The notes: generated from the letters alone by a model not told the origin. DNA of 52,819 bases from Myxococcus llanfairpwllgwyngyllgogerychwyrndrobwllllantysiliogogogochensis (GCF_006636215.1 NZ_VIFM01000052.1:1-52819); one strand, 5' to 3'; positions 1-8,330 are shown, numbered from the stretch's first letter. Numbers and translations are program-made.

Positions 1-62
1 AGCCCTCCAGAGCCGATGGTACTCCGCGGGAAACCGCGTGGGAGAGTAGGTCGCTGCCGGAT
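1..62 (+). rRNA. rrf: 5S ribosomal RNA, 3' end (partial)
   Basis: The first ~60 bases match the conserved 3' half of bacterial 5S rRNA: a CCGATGGTACT segment, a GC-rich hairpin and GGGAGAGTAGGTCGCTGCC, which corresponds to the GCGAGAGTAGG...CTGCC end of the E. coli molecule. The 5' half lies outside the window. A hairpin terminator follows directly, so this is the distal end of an rRNA operon. The exact 3' end is set by pairing with the missing 5' strand and is approximate here. Confidence 0.85.
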
Positions 63-74
63 TCTTTTTGAGAG

Positions 75-107
75 AAGCCCTCGTCGCCTCGTGCGACGGG
101 GGCTTTT
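75..107 (+). terminator. Intrinsic terminator of the rRNA operon
   Basis: A 13-bp stem (75-87 with 93-105, one T-G wobble) closes a 5-base loop and ends in TTTT, followed three bases later by a second TTTT. It lies about 13 bases after the 5S end, as expected for an rrn terminator. Confidence 0.85.
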
Positions 108-227
108 CGCTTTTGTGCGTCTGGAGTTTCCGACGCCGCGAGGAGGCCCCGTGCCCGCTTCGGCCGCCAGGGCGTCCGCGGGCTTGGGCTTGAAGCCACC
201 CTCGAGCGCTGACGGCCTTGCGGGGCC

Positions 228-575
228 TCAGGGCACTCGCAGCACCACCTTGCCCACCGTCGCGCGCGACTCCAGTCGCTGGTGGGCTTGCGCGGCTTCC
301 TCCAACCCCACCACCAGCCCCAGCTTCACGCGCAGCTGCCCTCCCGCCAGTGCGCTTCCCAGCGCCTCGCGTGCCCGCCGCTGCAGCGCGGCCGGGTGTG
401 GCGTGCGCAGCCAGTACGCGCTGACTTTCAACGACTTCGCGTACAGCGTCTCCACTTCCACCGCCGCCGGGGGCCCGCTCGCGCTTCCGTACGCCACCAG
501 GTGCCCGAAGGCCGCCAGCGACTCCAGGCTGCTTGCCCACGTGCTGGCACCCACGGAGTCCAGCACCGCCTCCAC
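228..575 (-). pseudogene. Zinc-type alcohol dehydrogenase / NADPH:quinone oxidoreductase, C-terminal remnant
   Basis: The 115-codon frame matches only the last third of the QOR branch of the medium-chain dehydrogenases: a VLDSVG segment from the Rossmann fold, the FGHLVAYGSASG strand-turn, and the C-terminal A-x-x-A-H-x-x-LESRATVGKVVL ending that closes these proteins. A complete enzyme has about 320-330 residues, so roughly 200 N-terminal residues with the substrate site and first half of the NADPH fold are missing. The apparent start codon lies inside the old Rossmann fold and is probably not a true start. The break coincides with an inverted repeat (577-595). Upstream sequence shows no dehydrogenase reading frame, only scattered matching blocks. 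I read it as a decayed gene, not a small functional protein. Confidence 0.7.
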
Positions 576-795
576 TCCAGCTCTACCGGAGCTGGGGGCG
601 GCTGGGATTGCGGTACGCGGCTATATCCACTGGCGTTGGGGCTTGGCGGCGCTTCCGTACGCAACGCCAGGTGCCTGGGAGGGCGCCAGTGGCTGGCTCG
701 ATGATGCCTGCCGCACGCGTGCGCGGGCTCGACTCTCACTGGCGCGGTCTCAAATCCGGCGCGTGGCTTCAAACCGCTGCCCACATGCTGGCTCC
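482..795. repeat. Imperfect duplication of oxidoreductase-derived blocks
   Basis: The block CGCTTCCGTACGC followed by CCAGGTGCC and a CGCCAG element occurs at about 482-519 and again, diverged, at about 650-690. A second block, TGCCCAC-(A/G)-TGCTGGC, occurs at about 534-547 and about 778-792. The second set is out of frame and separated by unrelated sequence, as expected for an older, more decayed copy of the same gene. Confidence 0.45.
577..595. repeat. Inverted repeat at the truncation point of the oxidoreductase remnant
   Basis: CCAGCTC and GAGCTGG form a perfect 7-bp palindrome around a 5-base loop, two bases beyond the last recognisable codon of the remnant. It may mark a deletion or rearrangement endpoint, or be chance in GC-rich DNA. 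Confidence 0.45.
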
Positions 796-1088
796 GCACG
801 GGCCGGTACGAACTCTCCTGTTCCAACTGCGCCGGAGTGCGTCGCTGGGTTCTACCCACGGATCCCAGGTGGCCTCGCGGGATGGTGGTCTGCTTCAGCG
901 GCGCCGCAGGCGCTCCGGTTGTCGCTGAACACCGTGAACGACAGGGGGCGATGTAGGGCTTCACCTCGCGGCTTGGGGCATGGGTCGTCCGACATGTGAC
1001 GCGCCGCCTCCTTCCCGCTCCTGCTTCCATGGGGCTCAGAAGCGTTCAAGCTCCCGAATTCCTTGAGGTTTCAGGGGTGTATGCGTGT
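596..1088. other. Long intergenic region with no supported gene
   Basis: Between the oxidoreductase remnant and the kinase promoter I find no protein that resembles a real gene. The open frames here are low-complexity Arg/Pro/Ala translations typical of non-coding GC-rich DNA. Apart from decayed duplicate blocks near 650-795, nothing recognisable is present. Confidence 0.6.
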
Positions 1089-1118
1089 TTGACTCGCTAT
1101 GAAGGCTGCGACTAGAGT
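1089..1118 (+). promoter_or_regulatory. Candidate sigma-70-type promoter of the Ser/Thr kinase gene
   Basis: TTGACT (1089-1094, 5/6 to the -35 consensus), an 18-bp spacer and TAGAGT (1113-1118, 4/6 to the -10 consensus) lie about 65 bases before the chosen ATG. Confidence 0.45.
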
Positions 1119-1184
1119 CCAGTCCTCCGCCCGGTCTGCGCTCCGCCTGCCGCGGTGCTCCCCGGCCCCGGACCGCTCCACGAG

Positions 1185-4076
1185 ATGAAGAAGCCGACCC
1201 TTTTTGGGAAGTACCTGCTCCTCGAGCGCATCAACGTCGGCGGAATGGCCGAGGTGTTCATCGCGAAGGCCTTCGGCGTCGAGGGCTTCGAGCGCATCCT
1301 CGCCATCAAGAAGATCCTCCCCACGATGGCGGAGGACGAGGAATTCATCACGATGTTCATCGATGAGGCGCGGATCAGCGTTCAGCTGAACCACGCCAAC
1401 GTCGTGCACATCCACGAACTCGGGAAGCACGACGACACGTACTTCATCGCCATGGAGTACGTCGCGGGCCGCGACGTGCGGACCATGCTGGAGCGATACC
1501 GGCGGCGTAAGGAGATCATGCCCACCGCGCAGGCGGTGTTCATCGCCTCCAAGCTCTGTGACGGCCTGGACTACGCCCATCGGAAGAAGGACGCACGCGG
1601 GCAGGACCTGCACATCATCCACCGTGACGTGTCGCCTCAGAACGTCCTCATCTCCTATGAGGGCGAGGTCAAGGTCATCGACTTCGGCATCGCCAAGGCG
1701 GCCAACCGCTCGCAGAAGACGCAGGCCGGCATCCTCAAGGGCAAGTTCGGCTACATGAGCCCGGAGCAGGTCCGGGGCATGCCCATCGACCGGCGCAGCG
1801 ACATCTTCGCCGTCGGCGTGCTGCTGTACGAGATGCTCACCGGTGAGAAGCTCTTCGTCGGCGAGTCGGACTTCTCCACGCTGGAGAAGGTGCGCAACGC
1901 GGACGTTCCGCTTCCTCGCGAGTTCAATCCGAACATCCCGCCGGGACTCGAGAAGGTCGTCCTCAAGGCGCTCGCGCGTGAGACCGAGGACCGCTACCAG
2001 TGGGGTTCGGATCTCGCCGAGGACCTGATGCGCTTCCTCCTCGCTGGGGATGCCATCTACTCGTCGAAGCACCTCTCCTCCTACATGAAGGAGGCCTTCG
2101 CCGAGGACATGCTCCGCGAGGCGGAGAAGATGGAGCGCTACGCGGGAATCGAGCGCCCGGATCAGATCGAAACCTCGGGCGTCACCGTTCCCCCCTCGCC
2201 GCCGCGCCAGAGCACGAGGCGCCCGCCGCCCGCGGTGGTGGTGACGGGTTCTCCCGCGGGCCGCGCGCCCACGGCACCGGCTCATCCCGCCCCGAATTAC
2301 ATTCCGCCCCCCACGGCCGAAGAGCTGGAGGAAATGGACGGCGGTGGCGCCGACAAGACGCAGATCGTCGACTCGACCCAGACCTTCATGTCCCCGGAGA
2401 CGCGCGTCGCCGAGAGCAGCGTGCTGGTGGACGACAGCATCACGGGGCGTTCGGAGATTCCGACCCTCCAGGGCAGTGGCACCGCCTCGGCCTACCCGTC
2501 GCGGGAGCCGGAGCCCTCGGTGCGCAAGGGCAAGAGCGGACCCAAGTCCCAGGTCGTCATCACCAGCGAGGACGGTGAGGCCTACGCGGGTGCGACGATG
2601 ATCGGCCCCGCGCCGACCGCGCCCCCCACGCGCTCGAAGGCCTCGGCGGAGCCGCCCGAAGAGACCACCGGCAACATCACCGTCTCGGCGAACGGGCGGA
2701 GCAATCGCGTTCCGCGGCGTGGCTCGTCACCCCAGCACCAGGATGCCGGGGGCTACGACGCACCCCAGGATGATGGGGGCTACGACACACACGACGGCTA
2801 CGGCTCCGAGGACGGCGGGGGTTATCCCGACGACACCCAGGAGCGCGAGGAAGTCACCGGGACGCAGACGCCCGCGCCCGCGCCGAAGAAGGGCGCCAAG
2901 GCCACGGCCAAGCCCGTTCCTGTCGCGAAGCCCAAGACCAAGACCAAGTCCAGGCCCGCCGCGAAGGGCTCGCCCCTGCAGTCGCTGGCGAACCTTCCCA
3001 AGCCGGTGCTCTTTGGCTCCGCGGCCGGCATCGCCGTGGTGGTGCTGCTCCTGTTGGTCGTGTTGTTCGGCGGCCCTTCAGGGGAGCAGGTCACCTTCAC
3101 CGTGCCGCAGGCCGGCGCCGTCGTCGAAGTGAATGGGCAGAAGGTCGAGCCCAACATGATGCTGGCCCTTCCGGCCGGCGACTACGAGGTCGTGGCCAGT
3201 GCTCCCGGGCACAAGCCCGAGAAGAAGTTCGTGACGGTGGTCGAAGGCCCACCCCTGGCCGTGTCCTTCAACCTGGTCCCGGAGGTCGTGGCGCAGGCTC
3301 CGCCGGAGGAGCCACCCGCGAGGCCCTCGGAGCCCGTGGCCAACCCGGGAGGCCAGGAGCGGCCTTCGGGCACCATCGTGGACCCGGGGCAGACGGGGAC
3401 TCCAACGCCCCCCCAGAACCCGGATCCTCCGACCGCCGTCGTCGACGCTCAGCCTCCCGACACCGCTCCCGCCCCAGGCACGGAGACGCCCACTCCGCCT
3501 CCCACGCAGAAGCCTCCTCCCGCGAACCCTGTCGTGGAGAACAAGCCCGTGGAGCCTCCGCCGCCTGCGCTCAAGAAGCTCGCTGCTGTCTTCGAGGGCG
3601 AGAGCGGCGCGGAAATCTCCGTGAATGGAAAGAAGGTCGGACGCACCCCGGCCGCGCGGCTCGCCAACCTGGAAGTGGGGAAGACCTACCAGTTCACCGC
3701 GAAGCTGGCGGGCTACAAGACCTACTCCGGAGAGTTCCTGGCCGAGGGTGATGGCGGTGAGCTGACCATTTCCTTCGACCTCACCAAGGAGGAGAAGCGC
3801 GTCGAGACGGTGAAGCCTCCTCCCGCGCCTCCGACCCCGCCGAAGCCGAAGGCCACGGGAATGCTGGCTTGCAGCACGAAGCCCGCAGGCGCCGAAATCC
3901 TCGTCGATGGCAAGAAGACCGGCCGTCAGACGCCGGTGACGCTCGGAAGCCCCCTCGTGCTCCCAGTGGGCAAGAGGAAGATCTCCTTCAAGCTCAATGG
4001 CAAGACGACCAAGCCCGTCGTTGTCTCGATCTCCGAGAACAAGATCGAAAAGCTGGTCAACTTCGCCATTGAGTAG
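1185..4076 (+). CDS. Membrane-anchored Ser/Thr protein kinase with PEGA repeats
   Basis: A Hanks-type kinase fills residues ~8-290. It has a glycine loop (INVGGMAEVF, 16-25), catalytic Lys42, HRDVSPQN with catalytic Asp148, DFG at 166-168 and an SPEQ motif in the activation segment, so it should be active. A long Pro/Ala/Ser-rich, acidic linker follows (~330-605), then one transmembrane helix (~609-632). The distal part carries three PEGA-like beta repeats (~634-686, ~801-850, ~892-942) separated by Pro-rich spacers, probably periplasmic or wall-facing and able to sense ligand. ATG 1185 is chosen because the family start (KKPTLFGKYLLLERI) begins there; a GTG at 1155 would add ten residues. 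This is the typical myxobacterial Pkn architecture. The substrate cannot be read from sequence. Confidence 0.93.
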   Translation: MKKPTLFGKYLLLERINVGGMAEVFIAKAFGVEGFERILAIKKILPTMAEDEEFITMFIDEARISVQLNHANVVHIHELGKHDDTYFIAMEYVAGRDVRTMLERYRRRKEIMPTAQAVFIASKLCDGLDYAHRKKDARGQDLHIIHRDVSPQNVLISYEGEVKVIDFGIAKAANRSQKTQAGILKGKFGYMSPEQVRGMPIDRRSDIFAVGVLLYEMLTGEKLFVGESDFSTLEKVRNADVPLPREFNPNIPPGLEKVVLKALARETEDRYQWGSDLAEDLMRFLLAGDAIYSSKHLSSYMKEAFAEDMLREAEKMERYAGIERPDQIETSGVTVPPSPPRQSTRRPPPAVVVTGSPAGRAPTAPAHPAPNYIPPPTAEELEEMDGGGADKTQIVDSTQTFMSPETRVAESSVLVDDSITGRSEIPTLQGSGTASAYPSREPEPSVRKGKSGPKSQVVITSEDGEAYAGATMIGPAPTAPPTRSKASAEPPEETTGNITVSANGRSNRVPRRGSSPQHQDAGGYDAPQDDGGYDTHDGYGSEDGGGYPDDTQEREEVTGTQTPAPAPKKGAKATAKPVPVAKPKTKTKSRPAAKGSPLQSLANLPKPVLFGSAAGIAVVVLLLLVVLFGGPSGEQVTFTVPQAGAVVEVNGQKVEPNMMLALPAGDYEVVASAPGHKPEKKFVTVVEGPPLAVSFNLVPEVVAQAPPEEPPARPSEPVANPGGQERPSGTIVDPGQTGTPTPPQNPDPPTAVVDAQPPDTAPAPGTETPTPPPTQKPPPANPVVENKPVEPPPPALKKLAAVFEGESGAEISVNGKKVGRTPAARLANLEVGKTYQFTAKLAGYKTYSGEFLAEGDGGELTISFDLTKEEKRVETVKPPPAPPTPPKPKATGMLACSTKPAGAEILVDGKKTGRQTPVTLGSPLVLPVGKRKISFKLNGKTTKPVVVSISENKIEKLVNFAIE

Positions 4077-4175
4077 GGAGCGGGCATCGGGCGTCGTCGA
4101 CGATTTGTTGAATGAAGTGGTGCTGGGCGCGGTATGACGCCCGGCCCGCGACGCTACATGCTGAGGTGATGCGCC

Positions 4176-5546
4176 ATGCAATCGACGCCCATCCGGGGCA
4201 AGGCCGAGGCCGGTCCCGCGCAACAGCCGTTTTCTTATCCGCTCCGCCGTGAGTTCGTGGAACCCGACTGGCGGCGCATCCCCGGCTACAAGGACGTCAC
4301 CCAAGCGGAGTGGGAAAGCTCCGTCTGGCAGCGCAAGCACACCGTCAAGAACCTGAAGGAGCTCAGGGCCACCCTGGGTGCGCTCCTTCCGGACGACCTG
4401 GCGGAGAGCCTCGAGCGGGATCAGCGCGAGCGCGCGACGATGTCCATCCTCGTCCCGCCGCAGATGCTCAACACGATGGACTACCAGGACCTGTGGAAGG
4501 ATCCGGTGCGGCGCTACATGCTGCCCGCCTTCGCGGACCGCCTCACGGACTGGCCCAACCACCCGAAGGCCAGCCGTGACAGCCTTCACGAGCAGGACAT
4601 GTGGGTCGTCGAAGGTCTGACGCACCGCTATCCGACGAAGGTGCTCGCGGAGATGCTGCCAACGTGTCCCCAGTACTGTGGGCACTGTACGCGCATGGAC
4701 CTGGTGGGCAACGACGTCCCCCAGGTCAGCAAGCACAAGTTCTCCATTGGACCGAAGGACCGCTACGAGCAGATGCTCGAGTACCTGCGCCGCACGCCCA
4801 CCGTGCGCGACGTGGTGGTCTCCGGCGGCGACATCGCGAACCTGCCCATCCAGCAGCTGGAGCCTTTCGTCAGCTCGCTGATGGACATTCCGAACATCCG
4901 AGACATCCGACTGGCCAGCAAGGGGTTGATGGCCATTCCCCAGCACTTCCTCCAGGACTCGGTCCTCCAGGGATTGGACCGGCTGGCGAAGAAGGCCGTG
5001 GAGCGGGGCGTGGACCTGGCGATGCACACGCACGTCAACAACGCCGCGCAGCTCACGCCGCTGGTGGGCAAGGCCGTGCGCAAGCTGCTGGACATGGGCT
5101 TCCGTGATGTCCGCAACCAGGGCGTGCTGCTGCGAGGCGTCAACGACAGCGCGCAATCGCTGCTCGAGCTGTGCTTCACGCTGCTCGACCACGCGAAGAT
5201 CCTGCCGTACTACTTCTACATGTGCGACATGATCCCCAACAGCGAGCACTGGCGGCTCTCCGTGGATCAGGCGCAGCGGCTCCAGCACGACATCATGGGC
5301 TACATGCCCGGCTTCGCGACGCCGCGCATCGTCTGTGACGTGCCCTTCGTGGGCAAACGCTGGGTCCATCAAATCGCCGAGTATGACCGCACGCGCGGCA
5401 TCTCCTTCTGGACCAAGAACTACCGGACGGGCATCGAGGCGAATGACCCCGAGGCGCTCGACCGGAAGTACGAGTACTTCGACCCCATCGACTCCCTGCC
5501 CGAAGAGGGCCAAGCGTGGTGGCGGGAGCAGACCCGGGCGGCGTGA
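4176..5546 (+). CDS. KamA-family radical SAM aminomutase, divergent paralogue
   Basis: A 456-residue member of the lysine 2,3-aminomutase family, which uses a [4Fe-4S] cluster, SAM and PLP to move an amino group from C2 to C3. The cluster motif CX3CX2C is Cys164/168/171. Two Asp residues that bind the lysine side-chain amine in clostridial KamA (D293, D330) appear conserved as Asp351 and Asp388, at the same 37-residue spacing. The PLP-lysine loop is altered: the usual PGGGGK is PFVGK (Lys394), one residue shorter. The C-terminal cysteine ligands of KamA's zinc site are absent. A strong GAGGTGAT ribosome site precedes the ATG. The stop overlaps the next kamA-like start by one base. Substrate may be lysine or a related diamino acid; not certain. 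Confidence 0.82.
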   Translation: MQSTPIRGKAEAGPAQQPFSYPLRREFVEPDWRRIPGYKDVTQAEWESSVWQRKHTVKNLKELRATLGALLPDDLAESLERDQRERATMSILVPPQMLNTMDYQDLWKDPVRRYMLPAFADRLTDWPNHPKASRDSLHEQDMWVVEGLTHRYPTKVLAEMLPTCPQYCGHCTRMDLVGNDVPQVSKHKFSIGPKDRYEQMLEYLRRTPTVRDVVVSGGDIANLPIQQLEPFVSSLMDIPNIRDIRLASKGLMAIPQHFLQDSVLQGLDRLAKKAVERGVDLAMHTHVNNAAQLTPLVGKAVRKLLDMGFRDVRNQGVLLRGVNDSAQSLLELCFTLLDHAKILPYYFYMCDMIPNSEHWRLSVDQAQRLQHDIMGYMPGFATPRIVCDVPFVGKRWVHQIAEYDRTRGISFWTKNYRTGIEANDPEALDRKYEYFDPIDSLPEEGQAWWREQTRAA

Positions 5547-6793
5547 TGGACACCTCCGCGGTTGCGATGAATGGGGCGGCGGACTCCCTCACCGAGCGCT
5601 CCTCGCTCAGTGACGCGGGGCGCCGTCGCCTGTTTCCCCAGGCCACGGATGCGGAGTGGGGCGACTGGCGCTGGCATCAGCGCCACGCGGTGCGCGGGCT
5701 GGAGCAGCTCGAGCGCTTCATCCCATTGACCGCCGATGAACGCGCGGGCGTCCAGGAGACGTCCTCGCTGTTCCGCATTGGCATCAGCCCGTACTACCTG
5801 TCGCTCATCGACCCGGAGCATCCGTTCTGCCCGGTCCGCATGCAGTCCATTCCCGTGCGGGCCGAGGCTCGCGTACGCCCCGGCGAGCTGGAGGATCCGC
5901 TCGGTGAGGACAAGACGCGGCCAGAGGAGTGCATCGTCCACAAGTATCCAGACCGGGTGCTGTTCCTGGCGCTGGATACGTGCTCGGTCTACTGCCGGCA
6001 CTGCACGCGAAGGCGCATCACCCAGGGCGGCGTGGCGGAGCTGTCCAAGGACCAGATGCGCCGTGGCATCGACTACATCCGGCGCCACCCCGAGGTGCGT
6101 GACGTCCTCATCTCCGGCGGGGATCCATTCCTGCTCAGCGAGCAGCGCCTGGAAGAGCTGCTCGCGCCGTTGAGCGAGATTCCCCACGTGGAGATGATTC
6201 GCATTGGCACGCGCGTGCCAGTGGTTCTGCCCATGCGCGTCACCGATGCGCTGGCGAGCACGCTGCGACGCCATGCGCCCGTCTTCGTCGTCACGCACTT
6301 CAATCACCCGAAGGAAGTGACTCCCGAGGCGCGCGAGGCGTGCGAGCGACTGGTGGACCACGGCGTGCCCGTGGAGAACCAGGCTGTGCTGATGCGGCAG
6401 CTCAACTCGGACGCTCGCATCATCAAGGAGCTGTCCCACCTGCTGCTGCGCAGCCGAGTGCGGCCGTACTACCTGCACCAGATGGACGTGGCCGAAGGCT
6501 GTGAGCACCTGCGCACGCCCATCGCCAAGGGCCTGGAGATCATCCAGCAGCTTCGTGGCCACACCACCGGACTCGCCGTGCCGCACCTCGCGGTGGATTT
6601 GCCCGGCGGCGGCGGCAAGGTGACGCTCCAGCCGGACTACGTCGTCGAGCGGGGCGAGCGAGAGACCGTGTTCCGCAACTACAAGGGCGAGCGCTACGCC
6701 TACCCGGAGCCGGAAGAGACCGACTGCTCGTGCCCGTATGACGAGACCTGGCGTGCCCGCGCCCAGGAGTACGGCTACCTGCGGAAGGGCTGA
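5546..6793 (+). CDS. Lysine 2,3-aminomutase-like radical SAM enzyme
   Basis: The closer of the two to classical KamA. The radical-SAM cysteines are Cys146/150/153 (CSVYCRHC), followed by SGGDP. The PLP lysine is Lys358 in VDLPGGGGKV, and Asp351 plus the Asp in YYLHQMD match the two lysine-binding carboxylates of KamA. A NYKGE segment after the loop also fits. A Cys-x-Cys near the C-terminus (394, 396) recalls the zinc ligands, but two further ligand positions seem to be Asp. ATG 5546 is chosen over the GTG at 5516 because it forms a TGATG overlap with the upstream paralogue, implying coupled translation and a stoichiometric or heteromeric product. Expected product is beta-lysine. No beta-lysine acetyltransferase (AblB) lies nearby, so an osmolyte role is not supported by context. 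Confidence 0.85.
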   Translation: MDTSAVAMNGAADSLTERSSLSDAGRRRLFPQATDAEWGDWRWHQRHAVRGLEQLERFIPLTADERAGVQETSSLFRIGISPYYLSLIDPEHPFCPVRMQSIPVRAEARVRPGELEDPLGEDKTRPEECIVHKYPDRVLFLALDTCSVYCRHCTRRRITQGGVAELSKDQMRRGIDYIRRHPEVRDVLISGGDPFLLSEQRLEELLAPLSEIPHVEMIRIGTRVPVVLPMRVTDALASTLRRHAPVFVVTHFNHPKEVTPEAREACERLVDHGVPVENQAVLMRQLNSDARIIKELSHLLLRSRVRPYYLHQMDVAEGCEHLRTPIAKGLEIIQQLRGHTTGLAVPHLAVDLPGGGGKVTLQPDYVVERGERETVFRNYKGERYAYPEPEETDCSCPYDETWRARAQEYGYLRKG

Positions 6794-6802
6794 GCGTCAG
6801 CG

Positions 6803-6829
6803 GCTCCCGGCAAGCGTGCTTCCGGGAGC
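6803..6829. terminator. Hairpin between the convergent aminomutase and 6841 genes
   Basis: GCTCCCGG (6803-6810) pairs perfectly with CCGGGAGC (6822-6829), and the loop can extend by AAGC/GCTT with one unpaired C. There is no T tract. Its place between two convergent stop codons fits a bidirectional terminator. Confidence 0.5.
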
Positions 6830-6840
6830 GGACGACTTCG

Positions 6841-7554
6841 TCAGTCGTCGTTCGAGCTCCTTCTCTTCTTCGCCGCCTTCTTCTTCACCTTGGGCGTCTG
6901 TGAGCTGGCGCGGCGCGCGGCCTTCTTCGAAGGCTTGTCGTCCCCACCGCCCATGATCTCCACGGGCACCTGATCCTCATTCGCGGCAGCGGCCTGGGCT
7001 GCCACCGCGCCCTCCGCGTTCGCGCCCTCGCCACCCTCGGCCCCCGCGCCACCTTCGGCTCCCTCTTCGTCCTCGACGGGAATGCCAATCTCGACGACGG
7101 GATTGTCGCCCTCGGTGGACTCCAGCTCGACGGGGTTGTCGTTGCTGAAGCCTTGCTGAATGGTGACTTCCTTCTCCTCGGCGGGCTTCGCCGCGGCCTG
7201 CTTCGCCGACTTGGCTTGCTCTTCCAGCCGCTGCCCCTCGGCCTTCGCCCGCTCGTTGCCCTCGGGGCCCATCTTCGCGGTGAAGCGGTCGTACTCCTTC
7301 GCGGTGACGCCGTGCTTCTCCAACACCGACGAGGTGGCCGCGGACTGCTTCTGGATGGCTTGTCCGCGCTCCTCGTTGCTCATCTCCGAGGACTTGCGAT
7401 TGCCGAACTCGTCGTCGACCTTCTTCATCGCCGCCGCTTCGTCTCGGCGGATGTGAGCCACCTTCTCGGGGGTCAGCTCGCCCCCTTCGTCCGCTCCGGC
7501 GATGCCCGGAAGGACCAACAGGGCTGCCATGAGCATGGAAATGGGACGGGACAT
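6841..7554 (-). CDS. Secreted protein of unknown function with a basic C-terminal tail
   Basis: 237 residues with a clear signal peptide (MSRPISMLMAALLVLPGIAGA). Residues ~25-115 are charged and helical, and a Glu/Gly/Ala low-complexity stretch (~150-200) follows. The protein ends in an unusual Lys/Arg/Ser-rich tail (~210-237). No known family is recognised. A GAGGAG ribosome site sits 8 bases before the ATG. The helical half resembles periplasmic DUF4398/coiled-coil proteins only in general character. The basic tail could bind an acidic polymer or nucleic acid, but that is speculation. It stands alone, convergent with the aminomutases. Confidence 0.75.
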   Translation of the reverse strand: MSRPISMLMAALLVLPGIAGADEGGELTPEKVAHIRRDEAAAMKKVDDEFGNRKSSEMSNEERGQAIQKQSAATSSVLEKHGVTAKEYDRFTAKMGPEGNERAKAEGQRLEEQAKSAKQAAAKPAEEKEVTIQQGFSNDNPVELESTEGDNPVVEIGIPVEDEEGAEGGAGAEGGEGANAEGAVAAQAAAANEDQVPVEIMGGGDDKPSKKAARRASSQTPKVKKKAAKKRRSSNDD

Positions 7555-7696
7555 GACGCGGCTCCTCGACAGTGGAAACCCGCGTATCTAAGCACGGTCC
7601 GCCGTCGGTGCGCATCGGTCGCGTTCCGTCCACTTCCCCCGGCGAGGACTGTCGCTGAATCCGGTGATTCCCCCCGCGAGCCCGTCGTCGGCCCGG

Positions 7697-8032
7697 TCAG
7701 CCGTTCTGGCAACTCGCGCAGCTGTCCCTCGCGCTGGAGCACTGCTCGCGGCCCTGTGCGCAGCGCGGAGGGAGATCATCCCGGTCCGGGTTCCGGTCCA
7801 CCAGGGAGCACTGCTCCTCGGCCACGCCGCAGGTCTGGTTGGCCACCTCACAGCGGTCCTGGCACGACAGGTCATCCTGGGCCGCGCGTGCCCTCAGTTC
7901 TTCGAGCCTCGCGGATGCACCATCGATGGCAGCGTCGTCATCACCGGCGACGCGTGTGTCCACGTTCTTCGAGCAACCCACGAGGAGGCAGGTGACCACG
8001 AGCAGCGGGAGGCCGACGAAGGGGACTCGCAT
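7697..8032 (-). CDS. Small cysteine-rich lipoprotein of unknown function
   Basis: The 111-residue product starts with a lipoprotein signal ending in LLVGC, so Cys would be lipidated. The mature part has an acidic Asp/Ala stretch and then eight or more cysteines in CxxxC-type spacing (DRCEVANQTC, EQCSLVD, ARDSCASC), probably disulfide-bonded outside the cytoplasm. The frame stays open upstream to 8230, but the ATG at 8032 is chosen because it gives a perfect lipobox and has GGGAGG just before it. No family recognised. The 27-codon Cys pattern looks like two helical hairpins stapled by disulfides. Confidence 0.75.
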   Translation of the reverse strand: MRVPFVGLPLLVVTCLLVGCSKNVDTRVAGDDDAAIDGASARLEELRARAAQDDLSCQDRCEVANQTCGVAEEQCSLVDRNPDRDDLPPRCAQGREQCSSARDSCASCQNG

Positions 8033-8125
8033 GGGCCTCCCATATTCGCGCAGACAGCACTTCGTCCAGCAAGGGCATCCGCGAGTGTCGGACGTTCGTC
8101 GGGACACAGTGGACTCACCGTTGTG

Positions 8126-8330
8126 GGTGACGCGCGACACTTGCTCGACGCGGCCGCGCCCATCGCGCAACACCCCGGGGCTGGCGTGGCCTGTCACTGG
8201 TGACGCGCGACACTTGCTGGCCGCAGCCATCGCGGAACACCCCGCGTCCGGCGTGGATGGTCGCTGGTCATCCTCGGGACTTGCTGCACGCGGCGGCGCC
8301 CGTCGTCACCCGGCGTCAGGCGCCAACTGT
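8126..8330. repeat. Tandem direct repeat, about 2.9 copies of a 67-73 bp unit
   Basis: Three units begin at 8126, 8199 and 8266. Units 1 and 2 share GGTGACGCGCGACACTTGCT, followed by a conserved CG/GC-rich core with CATCGCG-(C/G)-AACACCCCG and a GGCGTGG ending. The third unit is more diverged (GGACTTGCTGCACGCGGC) and runs into the 3' end of the minus-strand gene ending at 8306, including its stop codon. This fills most of the 273-base gap between the two minus-strand genes. Confidence 0.75.

Noticed and set aside
16..999. A 327-codon open frame on the plus strand after the 5S rRNA
   Set aside because: Translation is Arg/Pro/Ala/Ser low-complexity, it crosses the rrn terminator and the oxidoreductase remnant, and it resembles no protein. 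GC-rich DNA has few stop codons by chance.
3078..5513. Long minus-strand open frame antisense to the kinase tail and the first KamA gene
   Set aside because: It is the complement of two well-supported genes and its sequence is Arg/His/Gly/Val-rich, as expected from antisense of high-GC codons.
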